From Petunia secreta (lineage: Eukaryota; Streptophyta; Magnoliopsida; Solanales; Solanaceae), in the NCBI GenBank assembly GCA_029990175.1, contig JARKIP010000048.1:26188001-26252000 (forward strand): a stretch of DNA of 64,000 nucleotides. Reading direction: 5' to 3'. The position numbers and the translations under genes are program-made. The notes beneath the pieces are model-generated. The model searched no databases, was not told the origin of the DNA, and was given only the letters and a program-made list of their open reading frames with translations. Below are positions 35,001 through 45,975 of the stretch, piece by piece (positions within the stretch are counted from its first letter, which is position 1; each line of letters opens with the position of its first letter).

Positions 35001-36978
35001 GACTTCAGCGCCAGTGTTGGCCTTGCCTAGTGGATCCGGGGGATTCACCGTATATTGTGATGCTTCGGGTGTTGGCCTGGGTAGCGTTCTAATGCAGGAG
35101 GGTAAGGTGATAGCTTATGCCTCGAGACAGCTGAAGGTCCATGAGAAGAATTATCCTGTCCATGATTTGGAGCTGTTAGCTGTCGTGTTTGCACTGAAGT
35201 TGTGGAGGCACTATCTTTATGGCAAGCCATGTGAGATATTCACCGATCATAAGAGTCTCCAGTACTTGTTCACTCAGAAGGACTTGAACGGGAGACAGCG
35301 CCGCTGATTAGAGCTGCTGAAGGATTATGATCTTTCTATCCGGTATCATCCCGGAAAGGCTAATGTTGTAGCCGATGCCTTGAGTAGGAAGTCCATGGGT
35401 AGCCTCGCCTATCTTGATGCTGATATGAGGCCGTTGGCCCGTGAGTTGCAGGCTTTGTCCATTAGTGGGGTTCGGTTTGATGACTCTGTTCCAGGCCGGG
35501 TGCTTGCATATGTGGGGTCTCAGTCGTCTTTAGCTTCCCAGATTCGGGAAAGGCAGTTCGAGGATCCTTATCTGAGAGATCTCCGGGACAGGGTCCTGAG
35601 TGGGGGAGTGTCCTCGTTCGTGATTGGTGATGATGGTGCTTTGCGGCTTAACGGCCGGGTATGTGTTCCAGCCATTGTGGAGCTGAGGCAGATGATTTTG
35701 GCAGAGGCTCACAGTTCGAGATATTCCATTCATCCGGGTACTGCGAAGATGTATCATGATCTTCGAGAGCTGTATTGGTGGTAAGGGATGAAGAGGGATG
35801 TTGCTGATTATGTATCTCGGTGTTTGAATTGCCAGCAGGTGAAGTATGAGCACCGGAAGCCAGCCGGGGTGACCCAGTCTATGCCCATTCCCGAGTGGAA
35901 GTGGGAGCAGATCACTATGGATTTCGTAGTTGGTTTGCCGCTGACCGTGGGTAAGCATGATTCGGTGTGGGTAGTAGTTGATCGACTGACGAAGTCGGCT
36001 CACTTCATTCCAGTGAGGACTACTTATACCTCGGAGCGTCTGGCTCGTATCTTCATTGAGCAGATTGTGAGATTGCATGGTGCTCCTGTTTCTATCATTT
36101 CTGACCGAGGTGCTCAGTTCACAGCTCAGTTTTGGAGATCTTTTCAGAGAGAGCTGGGTACTCGGGTCGATCTCAGCACTGCATTTCACCCGCAGACTGA
36201 TGGCCAGTCTGAGCGGACCATTCAGATCCTCGAGGATATGTTGAGGGCGTGTGCTATTGATTTTGGAGGCCATTGGGATAGCCATTTGCCGCTAGCAGAG
36301 TTTGCGTATAATAATAGCTATCAGGCTTCTATCCAGATGGCTCCGTTTGAGGCGTTGTATGGTCAGAGATGTCGCTCGCCTATCGGTTGGTTCGAGTCTG
36401 GTGAGGTCCAGGTGTTGGGGCCCGATTTGGTGCAGCAGACCTTAGATAAGGTCCGAGTTATTCAGGATCGACTCCGCACGGCTCAGAGCCGGCAGATATC
36501 GTATGCAGATCGGAGGCGGAGAGATCTTGAGTTCATGGTTGGGGACCGAGTATTCCTCAGAGTGTCGCCCATGAAGGGTGTTATGAGATTTGGGAAGAAA
36601 GGCAAGCTCAGTCCTAGGTTCATTGGACCTTTTAAGATATTGCAGCGCGTTGGCGCCGTTGCTTATAGACTGGCTTTGCCTCCCTCTCTGTCTGTTCATC
36701 CGGTGTTCCATGTGTCCATGCTCCGGAAGTATGTTCACGATCTGTCTCATGTGATCGATATGGCTTCCGTGGAGGTAGATGGCGACTTAGCTTATTCGGA
36801 GGAGCCTATTGCTATTGTGGCTAGAGAGGTCCGTAAGATGAGATCGAAGGTGATCCCGCTTGTGAGAGTTCAGTGGGGGCATCACTCCATTGCCGAGGCC
36901 ACTTGGGAGCTTGAGTCCGACATGCGTGAGAGGCATCCGCGCTTGTTCGATGATTCACGAAATCCTTGTATTTTCTAA
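32071..36978 (+). pseudogene. Gypsy gag-pol polyprotein with two in-frame stops
   Basis: A single frame from the ATG at 32071 (MARTRASSARR) to the stop at 36976-36978, interrupted by TGA at 35305 and TAA at 35782. Order: Gag core (about 32570-32960), Arg/Gly-rich stretch, zinc knuckle CFECGSPEHYVRSC (about 33342), aspartic protease ALIDPGSTYSYV (about 33600), reverse transcriptase with FIDDILVYS (about 34615), RNase H (YCDAS about 35055), integrase zinc finger (about 35700-35850), integrase core (MDFVVGLP, SDRGAQF, E in QSERTIQ), GPY/F-like part and a chromodomain-like tail (ATWELE). The family reverse-transcribes and integrates the element. The stops fall in RNase H and in the integrase finger, each explicable by one C-to-T or G-to-A change. 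As read, a full polyprotein cannot be made. Confidence 0.93.
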
Positions 36979-37114
36979 GCCTGAATTTGCATTTTTAAGT
37001 TTTATTGATTTCGGGTGGTACCGAGGGGTCCTCGAAATCCGTGCCAGCTCCGTGGCAAGTGTGTGGATCCTACCTTAGACTTAGGCTCGTCCGAGGACGG
37101 CCGAGAGTCTAAGT

Positions 37115-37124
37115 GGGGGGAGAA
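37115..37124 (+). other. Polypurine tract of the Gypsy element
   Basis: GGGGGGAGAA directly precedes the 3' LTR. Confidence 0.9.
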
Positions 37125-39942
37125 TGTAACGACCCTCAAATAGTCGTTACGGGATCCGGGACCTCGATTTGCGTGTCGACAGTCCCAAAAGTTCCGTTAG
37201 GTCATTTATGACCCGTCTGTGAAATCTGAGTCGAAACGGAGTCCGTTTGATAGGTTTTCGAGAAAAGGATCCGTTTATGAAATTCCGGAAAGGAATTTGG
37301 GGTTTCGATAGGTCGTTTTGAGTAAACGAACCCCGATGGAAAATTCGAGCGCACCGTTAGGTCCGTCTCGTCATTTATGATATGTAGCAATCTTCAAAAT
37401 TGAAAACAGACCTCGTTTGATAGGACTTTTGATAAAGTCCCCGTTTCGGAAGTTTAAAAGAGTTAAAAGAGGTTTCCGAGCTCGATTTGAGCAAATGAGC
37501 TCCGATGAGAGATCCGAAAGTTCCGTTAGGTTCGTATAGTCATTTGTGACTTGTAGCAACTTTCGGAATTGGATTCCGAGGTCGTTTGGTTAAATTTCGC
37601 TATTTTGGCAAAAGTCGAAAATTGAACCTTTGCCGTGGGACCCACTTTTTGAGTTCTGGAGGTCCGAATTGAGTTCCGTCTCGACGAGCATGTCACCCAA
37701 GTATTTTATGGCTTGTGTGCAAAATTTGGGATCATTCCGAGCTTCGTAGGGTCCCGTTTTGCCCCTAAAACAGTAGAAAATCTGGTGCGACTTTTCTGTT
37801 CTGTTTTGGCGCAAACAGCCGGATAAAAGCTGATTTTCCGGCCAATCCGTAAGGAATTAGGAAAAACTCAAAACATAAAAGTTGTAGCCCTTTGAGTTTT
37901 GGTTATAATGGCACCGGTTTCAGGTCATTTGGACATTCCTATCAAAAGTTATGAGTTTTTAAAAAGAAGCTGTCACAGAGGCAAAAACTGCTATAAAAAG
38001 GCCATTTCGGTTCATAACTTATAAAAATCATTTGGTGAGCTCTTGAGGCGATTTTTGGGTATTTCTTGAAGACCCAATCATACTTACACTTAAGGTAAGC
38101 CCTTTCAATCCATCTTTATGTTGATTAACACAAGAATCAAAGGGTTGATTCTTGGAAATGGGTTAGAACCCTAGATTCTTAAGAATTGGGGAAAGACATC
38201 GAGCAAGGCTCGCATGTGGAATCTAAGTGTACTTTTGGACTCACGGGAGCGTGGGGAGTCCGGAAAAGTACATTTTGTAAATTTAGGGCTCGGCCCTACC
38301 CGGGGGCATTTTGGTAATTTTTATCCTAGGATGCCTATAGGCTTAAATAGCTATAATTGAGCACTCATATGTGCTATATCTTGTCTTAATAGACCTAGTG
38401 GAGAGTCCTTCGCGGACAAGGCGAGCGGGAAAGGAGATTCTTCCCGGCATTTGAGCCCGAATTTCGAGGTAAGTGAGACTTGACCTCTATTGTGCTTGTG
38501 GACTCTTCCTTCATGCTAGTATGCTTCATGTACGCATATATATACCTAACAATGGTTAGGATTAATGATGTGAATTACTTGCTATTATTGTTTGTTATAA
38601 ATAGCGAGATTGTGACTCGACCGAGGTATGTGCCGGTCTAAACGCTACGTCGAGGTAGCTTAAATTTATATCGTAGTAACGCTTGCTACGCCATGCTTAG
38701 ATAGCAAGAACTTGGGACATGGCCGAGGATGTTGCCGGCATGTCATGATAAATGTCTTGCCGAGGATTTTGCCGGCTTTTGTATGATATTGGTACTTGAT
38801 TTGTTCACGTGTCGGGTTGGGTAGTGCTGTCTATACGTAACCTTGGGTTGGACGACATGGGAGTAGGGATTGTACCCCCAAACTGTGGTCGGGTTAACCT
38901 TCGCCTTACGTTCAGCTAGCATAACCAACCTGGGTTACGGTGACTGTGAAATATTATCGTTATTAATATTTCTGTTATTATTTCTGTTATTGTTATTAAT
39001 GTCGTGGATATTAATACTGTTAGAGGGACACTTGACAGGGGGTGTGGTGTCGCCTATACTATGAGATGTGTCACACTTGACAGGGGGTGTGGTGTGGACA
39101 CTTGATCTTTGAGATGTGACACACTTGACAGGGGGTGTGGTGTGGTCACTTGATTTATTGAGATACGACGCACTTGACAGGGGGTGTGGTGCGATCGTAG
39201 ACAGATTTGAGATGAGCCAACGACTACGGGTCGTTGGTCTACTTATTCATGATTGTGATAGTGACTTCGGGTCACGGTATATGGTTGATACTTAGTAGTG
39301 GTGTTGCTAGTCCATCGTAGGTCTAGGTTAGTCGGCACGGGAGTAGAGATTGGACCTCCAAACCGCCGCTGAGTTGACCTATGCCTTACGTTGGATGGGC
39401 ATAATCCTTGAGACTTCTGGTTACTACTTGTGTGTATGGAATGTGTTACATCTATTTGTGATTTCACTACTTTATTGTATGATTACTATAGTATGTTGTT
39501 GCTTATGATGCATGTAGCGACTTGTCCCGCAAGGGTACCTTAGCGGGCCTGTCGGTGATCTTACTGGGCTTCGGCTCATAACTTACTCTGCTACGTGCGC
39601 AGGTCCTTCATCCAGTCAGCAGCCCGGACGTTAGCGGTTCCCGAGGCTTCTGAGACTTTTGATTGAGGTGAGCCGACCACACAGACCGTGGTGGCATACC
39701 GCCGGAGTCACTTAGAGATAGGATTTAGATTTCTTTGATGTATATTCATACTTTATTGAGTCACTCTTAGAATGCTCCAATTCTTTTGTGGATATATTCT
39801 TTTGGACTTCACCCTTTTATATTTATATATCCATTTATGATCTTTTCACATTATTGTTCTTTTCCGCATCTTGTTTCCTTGGTTCGCCTAGGCAAATGTT
39901 GTTTAGGTGCCATCACGAGCCCTTGGAAATTGGGTCGTGACA
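37125..39942 (+). repeat. 3' LTR of the Gypsy element
   Basis: Same length (2,818 bp) as the 5' LTR, with about 16 substitutions by eye, mostly transitions, and no indels. Confidence 0.95.
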
Positions 39943-42039
39943 GCAGTGCTCTAAGAAAATTTAAACAATCATCATTTTACAAAAAGTATTCAGAAGAAAG
40001 AAAGTAGATAAACTATTGAAGCTAACAAATATATCTATGCATAATAACAACAAACAGAATTGTGCGAACAGTTCACCAAGTAAAGTTTACAATTCGTATA
40101 TACAAATATTTATTTACCTCAATAGAAGTTCAGTTCTTACTTTTGAAATGTTAAGCCTATACTAAAAAAAAATAATGTAATAAAGAATCAAATAATAATC
40201 ATAAGAGATATAATTAAAGATAGTGAAGCATTGCATACCACATAAAATAGGAGTAGAACATTGCTCGGGATCTTTCTCTTGAAAAAAACTTCCATAAAAG
40301 CAAGATCTATAAGCGAAATAATATATTTTTAGAAATTGATAGGTCTTGAACAATCTATAATTGCCATAGAGCTGATATGTTGTGCCTCATTAGGAGTGTA
40401 CTTATAACGTAATACACTCTTGCCCCAATCTATCAAGAGCTAATTTATGATTTTGTCTTCTATCACCCAGTGCATATTAGAGTGCTCCATCCCTGCAAAA
40501 GAATCATGAGTTTTCATTGTAGCATAACAAAACAAAAAGATCTGACATGGAAACAATAGGTTTTCAATCACTGGCCATCATTACTTACCACAAATACTAT
40601 TGAGTATAGTAGGCATTCATGTAGCATCCCCTTCTCAAGTCAAAACCAACTGACATCATGCTTATCCTCTATTGTTAGTAATGAATATTATTATACCAAC
40701 TTAAGATATGAAGCGAAGATGCTAAATACATATATGAAGTATAACAGGGCATCATACAATTGCAACATTATTCACCTCCAACGCATCCTACCATTTGTTT
40801 GTCATAGAAATTCTAAACATTACAGGCAAAAAAGAAGATTTACCTTGGGTTTCTCCTTCTCCCTTGACTTCCTTCTCTCCTGAAGTCAGAAAAATGTAGT
40901 CCCACTATTTTATCAATTTTTTCTAATCATTTCCAACACTGTTCCATGATAGATCTAAATATGCAAAGTGAGAAACATGAAAGTTATGGAAATAGGAAAA
41001 TAAAACTCAGTTATGGAAAGTTGTTAATCTTCCAATCACCACAAAAGAAACATAAAAGTCCATTACATAAAATACCAAAAAAAAAATAATAATAAAGTCA
41101 AATCGATCAAACGATGATAATTTTGAAGTGATAATACATGCAATTCAAAAATGGAGATTATTTGCCGGATGGATCGAAGTGGCAATAGAAACAGTTGTAT
41201 TTTGATTCAAATTCATTAAAACTTTATCTACTTATTTATGGGAAACATATACTTTAAATGATATGTGGACTCCTATATTTTAGTATGGGGAGGGGATAGG
41301 ATTAAACTGTTATCTTAGTGGTGGGAGTGGGACAAAACTTAATCGTGAAGTCCTACAGATTCAAAGTTAGGAAGTGGGACGAAGTTTAAGTCAGTTTTTA
41401 TCTAACTAAACTAAAAAAACTGATTACTTTGTAACTAAAATTTAAAAGTTAACTATTTTGTCCTAAAAACTAACACATGCCCTTTTGATGCTGGGACACT
41501 TGGCTAATTATTAATGGCTACTACATACCTTTTAAAAAATATATATATTGATGTGTGTTTTAATTAACAAATTTAAGACTAACCTTGTGTTATTGAAATA
41601 AAAAGTCGGAATGGTAAAAAGTTGGATTAATAAAGCCCTATGCTATTGGGATTTTTTAAGGAATGTTTTCGAATATAATGCATGATTATTCTATTTCGTA
41701 TTTGGTTGAATTTTAGATTTAGAAACTAATAATTTCGAGATTATTTATATACCACAACGTGGTACAATTTCATTTCATATCACATTTAATGTGGGATAAT
41801 AATTTATAATTCTAGGATAGAGTATCGTAATGACAAAAATGTCTTTCTCCAAAATTCTTCTTCCAAACTCTTTAAAAGGGAAAATATCTTTTATTAACCA
41901 TTTGACGCCCTTTATATCTTCTTTTTTTTTTTTTTTAATTTTTTTAATTACCCTAAATGGACACTCAGCCACCTTTGTAGTCACCCCTTTCTAGGATTTC
42001 TAGTCTCCCCCTTCTTTTCTTCCCTCTCACCGCCGCCAC

Positions 42040-42042
<3 letters not shown>

Positions 42043-42104
<62 letters not shown>
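42043..42104. repeat. (TC)n microsatellite
   Basis: About 30 TC units. Confidence 0.97.
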
Positions 42105-42106
<2 letters not shown>

Positions 42107-42303
42107 CACAGACCCTTCTTCCCTCCCCGCTGCCTCTCACTTCCCTATGCGGTCGATGTTACCATTCTACGACCACTGCCTCTCATTCTCAGTTGTTGTT
42201 TGTTCTGTTCCCATTTTGTGCTTCTATGTTTCCTTGTTGCTCCGTTTCTATTTCCATTTAGTTTTATACACATTGGCTGCCACCTTTCTTTGGCTCCGCC
42301 TCC

Positions 42304-42350
42304 TCTTCTTCTTCTTCTTCTTCTTCTTCTTCTTCTTCTTCTTCTTCTTT
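42304..42350. repeat. (TTC)n microsatellite
   Basis: About 15 TTC units. The overlapping ORFs on both strands (poly-Phe, poly-Glu) are by-products. Confidence 0.95.
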
Positions 42351-43374
42351 AGGTTTTTTAAAAAAAAAAAAAAATTGAGTACGTATACACTGATATAACT
42401 GATAAAATTGTGTGCATATATTGTGTTTAACTGAAAAAACTGATTGTATACGTTGTAAAATTGAATGTACGTTATGAATGAGGAGGCAGATTGTATATAT
42501 TGTGATATTATTTGTGCACATTTTGTGTTGCTAAAAGAAAAAAACTTTCAAATTGTATGATACTTGTGTATATATCATTTACTTAGTTCACGAAGTCTCT
42601 TGGCTTGTTCATGTACTAAAAAAATTTTAAGATTTCAATTGTATACCATGTAATAGACTAGATATATACATAGTAAAAAAGTATCTATAATACTTATATA
42701 GTGTAGTTAACTATTATGTATACATCAAGTTAGAAGAGAAAAAAAATATTTTCTTTAACTTGTCTTCAAGAGAAAATAATTGACTTGAAAGTGATTCGCT
42801 TAGAAATTTTTCAAAATGTTTTTTAGTTCTAATACAAGATGATTTATAAGTCTTTTGATTCACAAATTTGTTAACTTCTCAAATATTGTAAAGAGATTTG
42901 ATTAAAATTCTGAACATGTAAAATTTCCACAAGTTTGTCACTTGATGAAAAGAAAAATGTCAACTACATTTAATGCACATGTTTGAATATCTTTTTACCT
43001 GAAAACTTTGTAGCCAATGTCAATTAAACCAAAAGCATACTCCTCTCTTATAAACCACAAAAACAAATGACTCTGAAACAAACAAAAAAAAGTAGTGTAG
43101 CACATACAAAGGATTGCCAGTGATAAACTGGAGGAAGTTGAAAAAGGAAAGAAATAAAAAGAAAAATAGTGCTTGCCCGTTTTCTTCTCTCCTTGACGTT
43201 AGCCTATGCATCCATATTTTCTTGAAACTACCTCTAACCTCGTTCACTCTCAATTCTCCCTTAAAATCACATATTTTTCTCAACAACTTACTTTTAATTT
43301 CTTAAAGAATATTTGGTGTATCATATCAAAATCATTAGCACTGAAACAATAAAAATAGCAGCTTAGCACGAGCA

Positions 43375-45975
43375 ATGGCTCATATTAGAACATTGATAAT
43401 ATGGGTATGTTGCTTGGTGCTATTGACTACTAATAATTATGTATATGGTCTTGGTGTAAATTGGGGAACACAAGCTGCACAAACATTGCACCCAACAACG
43501 GTTGTTCAAATGCTAAAAGATAATAAGATTGACAAGGTCAAATTGTTTGATTCTGATCATTGGACTGTCAAGTACTTTGCTGGTACTGGTATAGAGGTTA
43601 TGGTTGGAATTCCAAATAATCAACTAGGCAAATTTGCTAATGATTATGATTTTGCAAAGGAATGGGTGAAAAACAATGTCAGCACACATTTGTACAATGG
43701 AGGTGTTAATATAAAGTAAGAACATACCTCCTTTCTATCTTTTCTTTTTGAATTCTTTCTTCTTCTAATTGTTCTTTAGAAATTATGTGGAAATGTGATA
43801 ATGATAGAATCTGTAATTTTGACGATTTAAAAATCTTTATAACAGTTTTATAATTTAAATGTAATTATTTTAGATTGTCCTCCGGGACAAAGCTACATGG
43901 TCCAAAGGAGAATTCAAATGAATCACATTTGTCATACAATTTTATTGTGGAGGTAGAGTAAGAGCAAACCATCTTTGTGCATGCATATCGACAAATAGCG
44001 ATGGCACAATATTGCTTTAAATTCCAAATGTATCATTCTTTTTTAATTCTGTAGTAGAATTCATGTTTTCAATTCTATGATTGTTTCATTGCAACATTAA
44101 AAAAAATGTTTAAGAATTACATGATCTGAAGGGAAGTTCAATATAATCCATTATTCGTGAAATTTTAATCTGCAACATAGTAATTAAATATATCTTTTAC
44201 ACTACAATAAAGGTGTGGCTCACAAATTATTTTTACGAGGTTCCATTCAATTTTTTAGCGGTGTCATCCTAACATTATTGAATCCCGTAATTAGAATTTT
44301 GTTCCGACCCTTTGTGATCAATTTATTAAAATGTTTATACTAACAATTTTCTCAAAGTTTGACTCTAACATGTTAACTTTGAAAGGTACGTGGCAGTGGG
44401 AAATGAACCATTCTTGAAAGCATACAATGGTTCATTCTTGCAATCAACATTTCCAGCATTACAAAATGTTCAAAAGGCTCTAAATTCTGCTGGCCTTGGA
44501 GACAAAATCAAAGCGACTATTCCACAAAATGCAGATGTTTATGAATCTGGTACTTTAGGTCCATCAAAAGGAGATTTCAGATCAGATATCAGAGACTTAA
44601 TGCAGAAAATATGTCGTTTTTTTAAAGACAACAATGCACCATTCCTCGTAAATATTTACCCTTTCCTTAGTCTTCATGAAAATAAAAATTTTCCCATAGA
44701 GTTTGCATTTTTTGATGGACAATCCAAGCCTGTAAAGGACAATGGGATATCATACACTAACATGTTTGATGCTAACTTAGATACTTTAGTAGTATCTATG
44801 CAAAAAGCTGGTTGTCCAGGAGTTAAGGTAATTGTTGGTGAAATTGGTTGGCCAACAGATGGAGATCCATATGCAAATACTACATTAGCTAAAAAATTCT
44901 ATAGTGGCTTTTTCAAGAAAATGGCTTCAAACAAAGGAACACCACTTTACCCAGGATATATTGAGTATTATCTTTTTAGTTTAACAGATGAGAACCAAAA
45001 GAGTATTGCACCAGGAAGCTTTGAAAGACATTGGGGTGTTTTTAAGTATGATGGACAACCTAAGTTCCCAATGGATTTCACAGGACAAGGACATGAGAAA
45101 ATGCCTGTTGGTGCAAGAGGCATTAAATACTTGGAGAACAAATGGTGTGTTTTGAACAAATATGCTGAAGATATAGGTAAATCTACTACCTTTCATTTTT
45201 TTATTAAATTGGTTTTGGGTTAATAGTTAGTAGTAGCACTTTTGGCCTATAACTTATTAGTAAGTTATGCTTTTGGTCCTTGTGATATAAGTATGGCTAA
45301 GCACATCCAATCAAAACGTTTGTTTTTGGTCCATTGTATAGGAAGTGTGTTGTATTTAGACTGTTTTTAGAAGATATCACCTATAAAATGGAGTAACATT
45401 ACAAACTTAACATAGCTGATGACCAATTAAAGGGGGTAAAGTTAGAAGTTGTGTGAAGATTCACAAGCATAGGGATAAAAAGTGCATATTTTACTTAAAT
45501 ATGCTAAGTCAGATCTACTAAAATAAAATTAGTCAATCTTTAAGCTAGTAGGAGGACAAATTTCCATATTATTGTGTATATAATAGTGGAGTGACAAAAG
45601 CTTATATAAAGCTACATGAAGGCTGAGCATTGAAATTGGCACATTATTGTTTGTTGTTGTACAGGTAAATTGCCTTCAAGCGTACAATATGCTTGCTCGA
45701 GGTCTGATTGCACAGCAATGTCTTATGGAGGATCGTGTAACAACTTGGATTCAAATGGAAATGTTTCTTATGCATTCAACATGTATTTTCAGATGAACAG
45801 TCAAGATGTGGAATCTTGTGTTTTTGATGGATTAGCGGAGATTGTGGAGACAAATGCTTCTACTGGTTCATGCGTATTCCCTATTGGGTTGGAGAGTGCT
45901 GGAGTCAAAATTGGTTTGGATATAATGGCTAACATTATTGTTGGTTTCTTCATCTTTTTGGCACTTCTAGGCTAG
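43375..45975 (+). CDS. Glucan endo-1,3-beta-glucosidase, GH17 with X8 (CBM43) domain and GPI-type tail
   Basis: Exons 43375-43715, 44386-45176 and 45665-45975 join in phase to 1,443 nt, 480 residues. A signal peptide (MAHIRTLIIWVCCLVLL...) leads to the GH17 barrel, starting GLGVNWGTQA. Catalytic acid is Glu of AVGNEP (about residue 121) and nucleophile Glu of VGEIGWPTDG (about 266). Exon 3 completes a Cys-rich X8 domain (CSRSDCTAMSYGGSCNNLD, SCVF) and ends in a hydrophobic segment (NIIVGFFIFLALLG) typical of a GPI-anchor signal. It would hydrolyse or remodel beta-1,3-glucan (callose) at the cell surface or plasmodesmata; that location is inferred from the family. Length and domain order are normal and no break is seen. 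If intron 2 is retained, translation stops after about 13 more residues and loses part of X8 and the tail. Confidence 0.93.

Larger units (their letters stand above)
29047..39942 (+). mobile_element. Full-length Ty3/Gypsy LTR retrotransposon, chromovirus type (Tekay/Del-like)
   Basis: Two 2,818-bp LTRs (TGTAACGACC...GTCGTGACA) enclose a 5,260-bp internal region with PBS, one gag-pol frame and a PPT. Domain order protease-RT-RNase H-integrase with a C-terminal chromodomain-like tail places it in the chromoviruses; the very long LTRs and sequence feel suggest Tekay/Del, which is inference. By eye the LTRs differ at about 16 of 2,818 positions with no indels, so the insertion is recent. The flanks do not show a 5-bp duplication: AATTA before and GCAGT after. 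Confidence 0.95.
39943..43374. other. AT-rich intergenic DNA with microsatellites
   Basis: No gene is supported over 3.4 kb. It holds a (TC)n run at 42043-42104 and a (TTC)n run at 42304-42350. The 80-100 bp before 43375 would be the 5'UTR/promoter of the glucanase gene; no clear TATA box. Confidence 0.6.

Noticed and set aside
42147..42521. ORFs with poly-Phe (+) and poly-Glu (-)
   Set aside because: They are built on the (TTC)n microsatellite and have no homology or gene context.
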